A stretch of 64,000 nt of DNA from Thiomicrospira sp. WB1 (GCF_001507535.1 NZ_LQBN01000003.1:124001-188000); one strand, 5' to 3'. Positions 19,528-29,295 are shown, counted from the stretch's first letter. Notes: a model not told the origin generated them from the letters alone. Made by a program: numbers and translations.

Positions 19528-19610
19528 CAAGCAGGTTTTTTGCCAGGTGCCCGCATTTTGGCAGGTACACATGGTAAAAGGACAACCAGCAGATGTAAAA
19601 GGAGGAATTG

Positions 19611-20558
19611 ATGGAAGAAACCTTGATTGCGGTGGGCGTGCTTCGACAAGGGAATCAGGTCTTGATTGCCCAGCGACAGACGGGCCAGCATCTGGCGCAT
19701 TTCTGGGAGTTTCCCGGCGGGAAGGTCAAGTCGGGGGAAACCCCGGATACGGCGTTGACGCGCGAGTTTGAGGAGGAAGTCGGGGTCAGTCCCCTTGACT
19801 GGCAACCCTTGATAGAAATCCCCTGGCAGTACGAGCGCCGCCGGCTGCGATTGATCGTTCGAATGAGTGAACGGTTTGACGGCACGCCCTTCGGTCGGGA
19901 AGGGCAGGCGATCAAATGGTGTGCCTTGGACGAATTGATGCATTATGAGTTTCCTGCCGCAAACCAAGGCGTGCTGAATGCCTTGGCGCTGCCCGATCAG
20001 ATGATGATTACCGGGGCGTTTGAGGATAGGGAAGATGGCCTGACGCGCCTGGCTGCGGCTCTGGAAGACGGGATTCGATTGGTGCAGTTGCGCAGCAAGA
20101 AACTGGATGAAGCCGGTTTTTTGGCCTGGGCGCGCGAAGCCCTGGCGCTGTGCCACGAGTATGAGGCTCAGGCGGTGCTCAATGGCCCGGCCGGGTGGTT
20201 GAGGGCGCTGCCCGAGGCAGACGGTTTGCAATTGTCGTCTCATGCACTGATGTCGCTGGTGCAGCGCCCGGCGGAAACCCAAGGCAAATGGCTGGGGGCG
20301 TCGGTGCACAGTCAGGCGGAGCTGGCCAAAGCAATGGAAGTGGGCGTGGACTATGTGTTGTTGTCTCCGGTCAAGCCAACCGCGTCTCACCCCGATATGT
20401 CTCCACTGGGCTGGGAGACGTTTGCCGAATGGGTTCGGGATTGCCCGGTGCCGGTGTTTGCCCTGGGCGGCGTGGGGGCGAACGATGTGGAGAAAGCAAA
20501 AGAGCATGGCGGTCAGGGTATTGCCGCCATTTCCGGGTTATGGCCGCAGCCGATGTAG
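19611..20558 (+). CDS. Nudix (MutT-type) hydrolase fused to a ThiE/TenI-like domain
   Basis: 315-residue fusion. The N-terminal half (1-130) is a MutT-like hydrolase with a full Nudix box (GGKVKSGETPDTALTREFEE followed by EVGV), typical of 8-oxo-dGTP cleansing enzymes. The C-terminal half (about 135-315) is a thiamine-phosphate-synthase-like barrel, with RLVQLRSKKLDE, SVHSQAELAKA and a phosphate-binding ALGGVG. ATG 19611 follows AAAGGAGGAATTG. The fusion is known from other gammaproteobacteria, where the barrel half has no settled role. No thi genes are near. It converges on coaE with a 13-base gap. Confidence 0.88.
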   Translation: MEETLIAVGVLRQGNQVLIAQRQTGQHLAHFWEFPGGKVKSGETPDTALTREFEEEVGVSPLDWQPLIEIPWQYERRRLRLIVRMSERFDGTPFGREGQAIKWCALDELMHYEFPAANQGVLNALALPDQMMITGAFEDREDGLTRLAAALEDGIRLVQLRSKKLDEAGFLAWAREALALCHEYEAQAVLNGPAGWLRALPEADGLQLSSHALMSLVQRPAETQGKWLGASVHSQAELAKAMEVGVDYVLLSPVKPTASHPDMSPLGWETFAEWVRDCPVPVFALGGVGANDVEKAKEHGGQGIAAISGLWPQPM

Positions 20559-20571
20559 TTTGATGCCCGTT

Positions 20572-21219
20572 TTAACCGTCTGTCAACGCCGGCTTGGCGG
20601 ACTTGGGCAGATGAATGCCATTCTGGGCAAGAATGGTGCGGAGCTGGTGACGCACCTCTTGATGCGACTGGGTTGTGTCCACGACCCAGTCCGCCTGAGC
20701 CAGTCGCTGAGATCGACTGGCTTGCGCGGCCATGATGGCATCCACTTGTGCTTCCGTTATGGATGCGTGCTGGGCCTCGGCCCGAGCCAATGCGCGTGCT
20801 TTTTGCGTGGCAGGTGGCAAGTCGCAGACGATGACCTGGTCGATGAAATCAGGGCGACCGGTTTCTGTGAGCAGAGGAATCTCCACCACCACCGCCTGAG
20901 TGGTCGATTTTCTGTGACGGTCCACCCAGTCTGATAGGTGTTGGCGGATCAAGGGATGGGTGATGGCTTCAAGCGTCTGGCGGGCATCCGGGTCGACAAA
21001 AATACGCTGGCGCATTCGAGCCCGGTCGAGCTCACCGTCAGGCGTGCAGATGTCGTGACCAAACGCGGCGATGATTTTTGCCAGGCCTGGGGTGCCTGGG
21101 GCCACGACCTGACGTGCGGCCTGGTCCGCATCACAGCCGGGCACGCCCATCTCCTCGAAGTCCGCCCGCACGGTGCTTTTGCCACTGGCCAGCCCGCCGG
21201 TTAATCCAAATACGATCAT
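20572..21219 (-). CDS. coaE: Dephospho-CoA kinase
   Basis: Last enzyme of coenzyme A synthesis, an ATP-dependent kinase of 215 residues. The P-loop is GLASGKST near residue 8, followed by a DAD segment and EIPLLTET. In many gammaproteobacteria it sits with pilD and yacG; here it is alone, facing the Nudix-ThiE gene. An imperfect copy of the palindrome (CCAGGCCTGG) lies within it at 21081-21090. Confidence 0.93.
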   Translation of the reverse strand: MIVFGLTGGLASGKSTVRADFEEMGVPGCDADQAARQVVAPGTPGLAKIIAAFGHDICTPDGELDRARMRQRIFVDPDARQTLEAITHPLIRQHLSDWVDRHRKSTTQAVVVEIPLLTETGRPDFIDQVIVCDLPPATQKARALARAEAQHASITEAQVDAIMAAQASRSQRLAQADWVVDTTQSHQEVRHQLRTILAQNGIHLPKSAKPALTDG

Positions 21220-21372
21220 GCAGACAGTTTACGCGCAAACGGGCCTTAATGCATCTTTGTGCGGTTCCACTGATGCTTTGTCATGGGGGCAGGCCGTGAG
21301 TTGGGTCACGGCAGCGTCTGTTTTTGGTTAAAATAGCGCCTCCATCCATTGAGAAAAAGACAGGACAGAATC

Positions 21373-23232
21373 ATGTGCGGGATTTGCGGCGAAATATACT
21401 GGGACGGACAACGCGCCAGTGAGGCCAGCTTGACACCCATGTTGGAGAAGCTGGTTCGACGCGGCCCGGATGATGGTGGCATGTGGTTGCAGAACCAGGT
21501 AGGGCTGGGCCATCGCCGGTTGTCGATCATTGATTTGTCGGACGCCGGTCATCAACCGATGGTGGATGAAGAGCTCACGCTGGTCTTTAATGGCTGCATC
21601 TACAACTATGTGGCGTTGCGGGATCAGTTGAGCGAGCTGGGCCATGTGTTCCGATCGCATTCCGACACCGAAGTGATTCTTAAAGCGTATCGTCAGTGGG
21701 GGATGGAGTGTGTGACCCGGTTTGAGGGCATGTTTGCCTTTGCGATCTGGGATGATCATCAGCACCAGCTGATGCTGGCACGCGACCGGTTCGGGATCAA
21801 GCCGCTTTACTATGCGCCCATTGAGGGCGGGGTGCGCTTTGCCTCCAATACCCAGGCACTTTTGGCTGCCGGTGGCGTGGATGTGGCGCTTGATCCGGTG
21901 GGGTTGCATCATCAGTTTACTTTGCACGGGGTGGTGCCTGCGCCGCATACGGTTCTCAAAGGCGTGCGCAAGCTGGCCCCGGGGCACTGGATGACGGTGA
22001 ACCCGGACGGGCAGATTTATCAGAAAAGCTGGTGGCATTTAAGGGCCGAGCGCCCGGGACCGAATCATGAAAACCCCAGGCTGAAAGCGTTGAGTGGGGT
22101 CGAGGATCATCAGGCCTGGATTGAGGCGGTGCATGACAGTCTCAAAGAAGCGGTGCACAAGCGCTTGACCGCGTCCGATGTGCCGGTTGGCGTGTTGTTG
22201 TCCGGCGGTCTGGACTCAAGTTTGATTGTGGCCCTGCTGGATGAAGCCGGTGTGGACGACATCCGCACTTTTTCCATCGGATTTGAAGATGTGCCGGAAG
22301 AAAAGGGCAGTGAGTTTGAGTATTCCGATCAGGTGGTCGAGCGCTTTCAGACGCGGCATAAGAAATTTCTGATCCCTAATGCGGAGGTTCTGCCTCGGCT
22401 GCAGGAAGCCGTGGATGCCATGGCCGAGCCGATGTTTGCCCAGGATGCGGTGGCGTTTTACCTGCTGTCGGAACAGGTCTCGAAAGAGGTGAAAGTGGTC
22501 ATGTCCGGGCAGGGCGCCGATGAGGTCTTTGGCGGCTATTTCTGGTACCCGCAAATGGTTGAGGCGGCGAAAAAGCTGGCGCCCGATGCCGACCGGGTTG
22601 AGGCCTTTGCACCGTTTTATTTTGATCGCGACCACGCGGAATGGTGTGAGTTGATTCACCCGGATTACCATGTGCACGATGTGACCACCGACTGGGTGCA
22701 GGATCGTCTCAATGAAGAAGACGCCGATGCCTTTATCGATCAGGTTTTGCGCCTGGATGCTAGTCACTTGATTGTGGATGACCCGGTCAAACGCGTGGAC
22801 AACATGACCATGGCGTGGGGTCTGGAAGCACGGGTGCCGTTTCTGGATCACTCGCTGGTTGAGGTGGCCATGGCGGCACCGCCGGAAACCAAATTGCAGG
22901 ATTTTAAATATCTGCTCAAGGCGGTGGCCCGAGGGCGCGTGCCCGATGCGGTGATTGATCGCCCCAAAGGGTATTTTCCCATGCCAGCGCTGAAATACGT
23001 GCGCGGCCCTTTTTATGAAATGATGCGATCTGTGCTGACCAGTGAGGCGGCCAAAACACGCGGTCTGTTTCAGGCCGATTATATTGAGCGTCTGTTGGCC
23101 GAGCCGGAAGCCGAGACCAGTTTTACCCGTATTCAGGGGAGCAAGCTCTGGCACGCGGCCTTGCTGGAACTCTGGCTGCAGACCCATGTGGACCCGTATC
23201 GTGCCCGCAATGTCTGTAGCGATGCCGCCTGA
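21373..23232 (+). CDS. AsnB-family amidotransferase, similar to N-acetylglutaminylglutamine amidotransferase
   Basis: 619-residue glutamine-dependent amidotransferase. The N-terminal nucleophile hydrolase domain starts MCGICGE (Cys2 nucleophile) and has RRGPDDGG. The synthase domain has the PP-loop SGGLDSS near residue 277. Features such as SGQGADEVFGGYFWYPQ, DDPVKRVDNMTMAWGLEAR and the IDRPKGYFP segment recall AsnO, which makes the osmolyte N-acetylglutaminylglutamine amide, more than housekeeping AsnB. The usual partner gene ngg is not adjacent, so asparagine synthesis remains possible. ATG 21373 is required to expose Cys2. Confidence 0.75.
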   Translation: MCGICGEIYWDGQRASEASLTPMLEKLVRRGPDDGGMWLQNQVGLGHRRLSIIDLSDAGHQPMVDEELTLVFNGCIYNYVALRDQLSELGHVFRSHSDTEVILKAYRQWGMECVTRFEGMFAFAIWDDHQHQLMLARDRFGIKPLYYAPIEGGVRFASNTQALLAAGGVDVALDPVGLHHQFTLHGVVPAPHTVLKGVRKLAPGHWMTVNPDGQIYQKSWWHLRAERPGPNHENPRLKALSGVEDHQAWIEAVHDSLKEAVHKRLTASDVPVGVLLSGGLDSSLIVALLDEAGVDDIRTFSIGFEDVPEEKGSEFEYSDQVVERFQTRHKKFLIPNAEVLPRLQEAVDAMAEPMFAQDAVAFYLLSEQVSKEVKVVMSGQGADEVFGGYFWYPQMVEAAKKLAPDADRVEAFAPFYFDRDHAEWCELIHPDYHVHDVTTDWVQDRLNEEDADAFIDQVLRLDASHLIVDDPVKRVDNMTMAWGLEARVPFLDHSLVEVAMAAPPETKLQDFKYLLKAVARGRVPDAVIDRPKGYFPMPALKYVRGPFYEMMRSVLTSEAAKTRGLFQADYIERLLAEPEAETSFTRIQGSKLWHAALLELWLQTHVDPYRARNVCSDAA

Positions 23233-23384
23233 ACGCAGCGTTTTTTCTATTTTGGCTGGGATTTGATCTGTGCGTCTGATAAAATAACCAACCTAGCAAC
23301 TCAGGAATTAAAACGAGGTTGCCGTCCTTTGCTCACCTAAACGCACAGCAACGGGGCAAACTCAGGCAGAAGGAAGGAATGCAT

Positions 23385-23732
23385 ATGTCAGATCAGGAAC
23401 AGGAAATTCTTGCGCGCATTGATGAGCAAGTTAAAAACAACCCCGTCGTACTTTATATGAAAGGCACGCCGCAGATGCCGACGTGTGGTTTTTCCAGCCG
23501 CACGGCGGAAGCGCTGGTCAACACGGGTGAAAAGTTCGCATTTGTTAATATTCTGGCTGATCCGCTGATTATGGAGCATTTGCCCAAATATCAGGAATGG
23601 CCGACCTTTCCCCAGCTCTACATCGACGGTGAATTGCAGGGCGGATGCGACATCACACTGGAAATGGCTGAGTCAGGTGAGCTGAAAAAAATGATGGCCG
23701 AGGCCAACGCCAAGCAGCAGGAAACCGCCTGA
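23385..23732 (+). CDS. grxD: Monothiol glutaredoxin GrxD
   Basis: 115-residue CGFS-type glutaredoxin that carries [2Fe-2S] clusters and works in Fe-S trafficking. The monothiol site CGFS is at residues 34-37, with WPTFPQLYIDGEL and GGCDI glutathione-binding segments. ATG 23385 lies eight bases after AGGAAGG and gives the same length as E. coli GrxD; ATG 23379 is too close to that site. It fits the SUF/IscA genes in this window. Confidence 0.95.
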   Translation: MSDQEQEILARIDEQVKNNPVVLYMKGTPQMPTCGFSSRTAEALVNTGEKFAFVNILADPLIMEHLPKYQEWPTFPQLYIDGELQGGCDITLEMAESGELKKMMAEANAKQQETA

Positions 23733-23769
23733 TTTTTCTCGTTTGAGTGGCAGCGGGCCGAATGGTTTT

Positions 23770-24438
23770 TTAACCAGGCCTGGTTGAATCGGGTGTTTTT
23801 TGCCCGGCTGGTTCGGCGGTTTGGCCCAGAGTGGGCATGTCGTTGACAATGCGGCAAAAAAGCTCTGCGGTCTTGTCGGTGTCGTAAGCGGCTGAATGCG
23901 CCTGGGCATCGTCCCAGTCGAGACCGGCCGCCTGGGTGGCTTTGGCCAGTACTGTCTGACCGTAAGCCAGGCCCGCGAGTGAGACGGTGTCAAAGGTGCT
24001 GAACTTGTGAAACGGTGACTTCACTTTCTGCCGTTCGGCGGCGGCGCGGATAAATCCCAAGTCGAAAAACGCATTATGCCCGACCAGTATGGCACGTGTG
24101 CAACCAGTCAGTTTGAGCTCTCGATAAATCGGATCAAAGCATTTTTTCAGAGCGTTCCGCTCGGAAAGCGCAAACCGAAACGGGTGCGTCGGGTCTTCCA
24201 CCCCGATGAACTTCAAAGCGCTTTTGTCCAGCTGGGCGCCATCAAACGGCAGAACGTTGGATTGCACCGCAATACTCGGGTACACCTTGCCGGCGGCGTT
24301 CATGCCAATGGTGACGGCGGCAATTTCAATCAGTGCGTTTTTTTCGGCATCAAACCCAGCTGTTTCGACATCCACCACAACCGGCAGAAAACCACGAAAA
24401 CGTTCTCGAATGTAATTTTTGTCATCCGGTTGGATCAC
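23770..24438 (-). CDS. rnt: Ribonuclease T
   Basis: DEDD-family 3'-5' exoribonuclease that trims tRNA and other stable RNA ends. The 222-residue length is typical. Exo motifs: DVETAGF (about 23), GHNAFFDLGF and HSAAYDTDKTAEL. It starts with GTG after GAGGTG. The last codons and stop (T-R-P-G-stop) are formed by the palindrome at 23773-23784. It follows argA by eight bases and converges with grxD. Confidence 0.93.
   Translation of the reverse strand: MIQPDDKNYIRERFRGFLPVVVDVETAGFDAEKNALIEIAAVTIGMNAAGKVYPSIAVQSNVLPFDGAQLDKSALKFIGVEDPTHPFRFALSERNALKKCFDPIYRELKLTGCTRAILVGHNAFFDLGFIRAAAERQKVKSPFHKFSTFDTVSLAGLAYGQTVLAKATQAAGLDWDDAQAHSAAYDTDKTAELFCRIVNDMPTLGQTAEPAGQKTPDSTRPG
23773..23784. repeat. 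12-base palindrome copy forming the end of rnt
   Basis: Perfect copy in the convergent grxD/rnt end; it encodes the last four residues of RNase T, with a T run on the left. Confidence 0.9.
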
Positions 24439-24446
24439 ATGGCACC

Positions 24447-25727
24447 TCAGGTCCGCGTTTGAATGGGTTTGACCAACACCTTGGAATTGCGTTGCGCATT
24501 GTACAGGTTTTTGCGTGGCGCGGGCAGGGCTTCCGGGTCGCTGGCATCAAAACCGTTTTCTTCGAACCAGTGATGCGTATGGGTGGTGAGTAGCCACAAA
24601 TGCTGATATCCCTTTTTATGGGCTTGCTGTTCAATTTCATTAAGCAGTTCCTGCCCCAGGCCCTGGTCTTGATATCCCGGTTCAACGGCCAAGCAGGACA
24701 GTTCGGCATTGTGGGCATCAATGGAGTGAAGGGCGGCACAACCGATGAGGTGCTGGTCGATTTCCATCACCCAGAAGTCTGACAGATTTTGTTCGAGTTG
24801 TTCCGGGCTGCGGCTCACCAGAATGCCAGCGGCTTCCAGAGGTTGGATCAGACGCATCAAGCCGGGGATGTCTTCCGCCTGAGCGGGCCGCAACTGGTGA
24901 TAGCGGTCGGTATAGATCAAGGTGCCGGCGCCATCCCGGCTGAATAATTCGGTCAGCAGCGCATCCGGCTGGTTGTCTGCGATCAGATGCACGCGCTTTA
25001 GACCTTTGCCATGGCGTTGAATCAGGGTTTGAAGCCGCTCCGAGATCGGCTGCGCTGTCAGTTCCGAACGTTTGATCGCTTTTGGCAGGTGTTTGAGTTC
25101 CTGGCTGGCTTGGAACAGCATGAGCTTGTCAGCTTCCAGCAATTCGCTGATGGCAAACGCCTGCTCCATGGTGTTCAGGTTAAACGCTTCCCCGCTCAAC
25201 GAATAGGCCAGAGGCGTGATCAGCACCATTTGCCCGGCCTGAAGCGTTTGAGACAGGGCGGCACGGTTGATTTTTCTTACACTGCCCGTATGCTGAAAGT
25301 CAATGCCATCGATGATGCCTTTGGGCTTGGCAACCACCCAGTTGCCAGAGACCAATGCCCCGGGTAAGTGGTGTTCAGCACTGGCTTGGGTGATCGCTGA
25401 TTCGACCCGAGCACGCACCCGCCCAACGGTGCTTTCCAGCAAGGGTAGGTGCTCTGGACCGGTGATGCGGGTGTTCTGGTGACACTGCCACGTTACTCCG
25501 GCATCACGATACGCCTGATTCAGCCAAGCCCCGGCCCCGAGCGTAATGACCAGCTTGAGTCCCAGGCTATTGAGCAATACACAGTCTCGGGCCAAAGATT
25601 GCAGTTTTGCCGGGTCGGCGATCATGTCAGACGGCCAGTAGAGCACCAGCGTCTTGTCACGGTGGTCTGCCAGGTAAGGCGAGGCCTGACGCAAAGATTC
25701 AGTGAAAGAGGGAATGGTTGGCTCCAT
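24447..25727 (-). CDS. argA: N-acetylglutamate synthase ArgA
   Basis: First enzyme of arginine synthesis. It has an N-terminal amino-acid-kinase-like domain (about 1-280), which in the family is regulatory and binds arginine, and a C-terminal GNAT acetyltransferase domain (about 285-426, with LAVEPGYQDQGLGQEL). The conserved N-terminus (FTESLRQASPYLADHR) supports ATG 25727 (426 residues); ATG 25763 would add 12 residues. It is co-transcribed with rnt and divergent from ilvD. Confidence 0.9.
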   Translation of the reverse strand: MEPTIPSFTESLRQASPYLADHRDKTLVLYWPSDMIADPAKLQSLARDCVLLNSLGLKLVITLGAGAWLNQAYRDAGVTWQCHQNTRITGPEHLPLLESTVGRVRARVESAITQASAEHHLPGALVSGNWVVAKPKGIIDGIDFQHTGSVRKINRAALSQTLQAGQMVLITPLAYSLSGEAFNLNTMEQAFAISELLEADKLMLFQASQELKHLPKAIKRSELTAQPISERLQTLIQRHGKGLKRVHLIADNQPDALLTELFSRDGAGTLIYTDRYHQLRPAQAEDIPGLMRLIQPLEAAGILVSRSPEQLEQNLSDFWVMEIDQHLIGCAALHSIDAHNAELSCLAVEPGYQDQGLGQELLNEIEQQAHKKGYQHLWLLTTHTHHWFEENGFDASDPEALPAPRKNLYNAQRNSKVLVKPIQTRT

Positions 25728-25866
25728 GAGATCAACTTTTTTAAACGACCGCGGAGAGTTCATGCACAGACGCGGGCGGATATGCGAAAATATTCGTTAA
25801 GTTTTAAGTATAACAGTCTGATCAGGGAAACGGAAAACGTCAATCCCCTGTGAGAAGGAGGTAAGT

Positions 25867-27720
25867 ATGCCGGATTATCGTTCCAAAACCAGTACTCATG
25901 GCCGCAACATGGCAGGCGCTCGAGCGCTTTGGCGCGCGACCGGCATGGGCACCGAAGATTTTGGTAAACCCATCATTGCGATTGCCAATTCGTTTACGCA
26001 GTTTGTCCCGGGGCATGTGCACCTCAAGGACATGGGGCAATTGGTCGCACGTGTCATCGAAGAAGCCGGCGGTGTGGCCAAAGAGTTCAACACCATTGCC
26101 GTGGATGACGGGATTGCCATGGGGCATGACGGCATGCTTTATTCACTGCCGTCACGCGATTTGATCGCGGACTCGGTTGAATACATGTGTAATGCGCACT
26201 GTGCCGACGCACTGGTCTGTATTTCGAACTGTGACAAGATCACCCCGGGCATGATGATGGCGACCATGCGTCTGAATATCCCCACCATCTTCGTCACCGG
26301 TGGGCCGATGGAGTCTGGCAAAACCGTGCTGGGAGGTGAAGGCATCAAGCTGGATCTGGTCGACGCCATGGTCAAGGCAGCGGATGATAGCTGCTCCGAT
26401 GAAGACGTGACCACGATTGAAGAGTCGGCCTGTCCAACCTGTGGGTCCTGTTCGGGGATGTTTACCGCCAATTCCATGAACTGTCTGGCCGAAGCGCTGG
26501 GCATTGCGTTGCCGGGGAACGGCACCACGCTGGCCACGCATGCGGATCGTCGTCATCTGTTTGAAGAAGCGGGACGTCGTATTGTTGAAATTTCAAAAGC
26601 GTACTATCAAGACAACGATGAACGGGTACTTCCGCGCTCCATTGCCACCTATGAAGCGTTTCAGAACGCCATGGCGTTGGATGTGGCCATGGGCGGCTCA
26701 ACCAACACCGTGCTGCATTTGTTGGCCATTGCGCGTGAAGCCGAAGTGAAATTCAATATGGCTGACATGGATCATATTTCCCGAAAAGTGCCTTGTCTGT
26801 CCAAAGTGGCGCCCAACTCGAAAGACTATTATATGGAGGATGTGCACCGTGCCGGTGGCATCATGCGTATCCTCGGTGAGTTGGACCGAGCTGGTTTGAT
26901 TGATCCGGATGTGTACACCGTCCATGCGTCGACCATGGGGGCCGCGCTGGAACTGTGGGACATTACCCGCACGGAGGATGAATCGGTCAAGACATTCTAC
27001 AAAGCGGCCCCGGGCAATGTCCGTACCACGCAAGCGTTTAGTCAGAGCAAGCGCTGGAAAACCTTGGACGTGGATGACAAAAACGGTTGTATTCGCAGCG
27101 TTGAGCACGCCTATACCAAGGAAGGCGGTCTGGCTGTTCTGTATGGCAACATTGCCATGGACGGCTGCATTGTCAAAACCGCCGGCGTGGATGAATCCAT
27201 CTTTAAATTCAGTGGCCCGGCACGAATTTTTGAAAGCCAGGATGCGGCGGTGGAAGCCATTCTGGGCGATCAAATCAAATCCGGTGACGTAGTACTGATT
27301 CGTTACGAAGGACCAAAAGGCGGCCCGGGCATGCAGGAAATGCTTTATCCGACCAGTTACCTCAAATCCAAAGGGTTGGGCAAGCAGTGTGCCTTGCTCA
27401 CGGACGGTCGCTTTTCCGGCGGAACGTCAGGATTGTCCATTGGTCATTGTTCGCCCGAGGCAGCGGAAGGGGGCAATATCGGCCTGGTAGAAGACGGTGA
27501 CATGATTGAAATCGATATCCCCAACCGGACGATTGAAGTGAAGCTTAGTGATGAAGAGCTTGCGGAGCGTCGTCAAGCCATGCATGAGCGTGGGCGCGAT
27601 GCATGGAAACCAGCCTTGCCCAGAAAGCGTAAGATTACGGCAGCCTTGCGCGCTTACGCGGCCATGACAACCAGTGCAGCCTATGGTGCAATAAGAGACG
27701 TGGATCAGGTCGAGCACTGA
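25867..27720 (+). CDS. ilvD: Dihydroxy-acid dehydratase
   Basis: Fe-S dehydratase of valine, leucine and isoleucine synthesis. The 617 residues are normal. It starts [20 protein letters not shown] with GGAGGT upstream. Cluster cysteines are visible in CISNCDK and [11 protein letters not shown]. It works with leuA (37420-38973) in the branched-chain pathway, though the genes are far apart. It is followed 21 bases later by the TerB-like gene. Confidence 0.96.
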   Translation: MPDYRSKTSTHGRNMAGARALWRATGMGTEDFGKPIIAIANSFTQFVPGHVHLKDMGQLVARVIEEAGGVAKEFNTIAVDDGIAMGHDGMLYSLPSRDLIADSVEYMCNAHCADALVCISNCDKITPGMMMATMRLNIPTIFVTGGPMESGKTVLGGEGIKLDLVDAMVKAADDSCSDEDVTTIEESACPTCGSCSGMFTANSMNCLAEALGIALPGNGTTLATHADRRHLFEEAGRRIVEISKAYYQDNDERVLPRSIATYEAFQNAMALDVAMGGSTNTVLHLLAIAREAEVKFNMADMDHISRKVPCLSKVAPNSKDYYMEDVHRAGGIMRILGELDRAGLIDPDVYTVHASTMGAALELWDITRTEDESVKTFYKAAPGNVRTTQAFSQSKRWKTLDVDDKNGCIRSVEHAYTKEGGLAVLYGNIAMDGCIVKTAGVDESIFKFSGPARIFESQDAAVEAILGDQIKSGDVVLIRYEGPKGGPGMQEMLYPTSYLKSKGLGKQCALLTDGRFSGGTSGLSIGHCSPEAAEGGNIGLVEDGDMIEIDIPNRTIEVKLSDEELAERRQAMHERGRDAWKPALPRKRKITAALRAYAAMTTSAAYGAIRDVDQVEH

Positions 27721-27741
27721 CTTTAGAGACAAGGAATCAAT

Positions 27742-28140
27742 ATGTTTGCAGATCGATTAAACAATCAACAACGTCAGGCCGTTTTTGATCTGGCCGTGAT
27801 CATGGCTTATGCCGATCGAGAATTGGCCAGTGAAGAAGAGCAGTATCTGCGCAGTTTCAGTGAAGCTTTCGGGATCGAATACAGCTTGGATAAAAGTCAT
27901 CTCAATCTCGATGACCTTCTTCAGGTGTTTAAAAGTAAGCATGATCGGATTATTCTGCTTCAGGAATTGATCAAGCTGTCCTATAAAGATGGCCACTTTG
28001 GTCAGGAAGAGCAGGAAAATGTGTTTGCCATTGCTCAGAAACTGGGCTTGAACGACCCTGAGTTGTTTATGCGCATTGAAAAATGGGTGCGTGAAGGCTT
28101 TAACTGGGTCTATGAGGGTGAGGACATGCTGGAGGCCTGA
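27742..28140 (+). CDS. TerB-like domain protein
   Basis: 132-residue acidic helical protein. MAYADRELASEEEQYL and LSYKDGHFGQEEQE are the paired acidic helices of TerB/DUF-type folds, which bind metals in related proteins. There is no membrane segment. It is probably co-transcribed with ilvD and ends before a strong terminator. Role unknown; TerB-like singletons are common and do not imply tellurite resistance. Confidence 0.7.
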   Translation: MFADRLNNQQRQAVFDLAVIMAYADRELASEEEQYLRSFSEAFGIEYSLDKSHLNLDDLLQVFKSKHDRIILLQELIKLSYKDGHFGQEEQENVFAIAQKLGLNDPELFMRIEKWVREGFNWVYEGEDMLEA

Positions 28141-28170
28141 AAAGGACGCAGAGACGACCCTTTGATTCAT

Positions 28171-28194
28171 AAAACCCGCTTCGGCGGGTTTTTT
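28171..28194 (+). terminator. Rho-independent terminator after ilvD-terB
   Basis: A 9-bp stem AAAACCCGC / GCGGGTTTT with a TTCG tetraloop and a T run. It ends the ilvD transcript. Confidence 0.9.
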
Positions 28195-28368
28195 GTGTCT
28201 GACTTCACACAGAGCAATGATCAAGCGATTGATCTAAATGCCCACATCAATTTTAGCCCTGTCTAATTACTCCGAAGGAAGCAGGCCTGGTAAAAAATTA
28301 GTTTGCACACACTGGACTGAGGTGCCACATGAATGTACGTGTGCCTCACTTTACGGGATGACAGACAT

Positions 28369-28396
28369 AAAAAAACCCGCCGAAGCGGGTTTTTTT
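28369..28396 (-). terminator. Rho-independent terminator after soxA
   Basis: Same hairpin (ACCCGC, TTCG loop, GCGGGT) as at 28171-28194 but oriented for the minus strand, with long A/T flanks on both sides. It ends the sox transcript and could work in both directions. Confidence 0.9.
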
Positions 28397-28415
28397 AGAC
28401 AATCAACCGATTGGA

Positions 28416-29249
28416 TTATTCACGATAACCAGGACCGTTGATTTCCAAACCGTTTGACATATAAGCCTGGAAGAATTCCAGATTGCGGTACTCTTCACTC
28501 TGAGCTTTCATAGGCTTGGCACGCATGTTTTTGTTACAGCCGCCATAACGACGGTGCAGGGTACCCAGTTCCTGCCACTTGGCACGGAATACTGGGAAGT
28601 GCGTGGTGTGTCCCAGGTTGGCTGACAGGGTGTTGGAACGCGCTTTACGACCGGCATTGTAAGTGTGACATTTCGCACACGACAGACCTAGCTGGCCGCG
28701 TTCCTGTACATAGAAAGCCTGACCTTTGTTAAAGGCTTCTTTCGCACCAGGAGAACTGGCATCAACATTGATTTTCTGGCCACGTGCTTCATAGGCAAAA
28801 TAAGCTGACAATTTAGCGATGTCACCTTTTTTCCATTTGAAAGGCTTCAGACCATTGTCTGCGCGGCACTGGTTGATTTGACCTTCCAGGGTCTCAACCT
28901 GTTGGGTTGATTCGTTGAAGCGTGGGTATTTTGCACGAATCTGAGTGACATCAGAACCGAAGCACTTGTCATAGACGGCTTTGTCCTGCTCGTACAAGGC
29001 TTCACCAGCATCAACGGAATCCAAATAGGGAGGAAATTCCTCGGCAGCTCGCCACTGCATCATTTTGTCTTCGCTGTAAATGTAAGCACCATTAATATAT
29101 TCTTCAGGTGCAATGTTCGGGTTCTTCGCTTTGAAGTACTCGACTAGTTGAATCCGGCTTTTTTCCGGATCGACTCCACCGGCCATTACGTTGGTGGCAG
29201 CGGTTGCGGTTGCGCCCAGTGTTAAGGCGACTAGCAATGTTTTCTTCAT
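28416..29249 (-). CDS. soxA: SoxA, c-type cytochrome subunit of the SoxAX complex (mono-haem type)
   Basis: Periplasmic cytochrome that, with SoxX, couples thiosulfate to the SoxY carrier. It has 277 residues with a Sec signal peptide (about 1-23). Only one haem motif is present, CAKCH at 191-195. The N-terminal haem of di-haem SoxA is missing, and two lone Cys (96, 128) could form the disulfide known in mono-haem forms. Cys238 in YGGCN is the expected haem ligand modified to persulfide. Last gene of soxXYZA. Confidence 0.95.
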   Translation of the reverse strand: MKKTLLVALTLGATATAATNVMAGGVDPEKSRIQLVEYFKAKNPNIAPEEYINGAYIYSEDKMMQWRAAEEFPPYLDSVDAGEALYEQDKAVYDKCFGSDVTQIRAKYPRFNESTQQVETLEGQINQCRADNGLKPFKWKKGDIAKLSAYFAYEARGQKINVDASSPGAKEAFNKGQAFYVQERGQLGLSCAKCHTYNAGRKARSNTLSANLGHTTHFPVFRAKWQELGTLHRRYGGCNKNMRAKPMKAQSEEYRNLEFFQAYMSNGLEINGPGYRE

Positions 29250-29295
29250 CCCATTCCTCCGTCCGAAAACGATGATAATATTTTATTTTTGATAT

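Noticed and set aside
27742-28140. Tellurite resistance
   Set aside because: Only a lone TerB-like domain is present; no terACDEZ genes are nearby.
28282-28291. A thirteenth perfect palindrome copy
   Set aside because: It reads CAGGCCTGGT preceded by AG, so it is a 10-of-12 match and is counted only as a near-copy.
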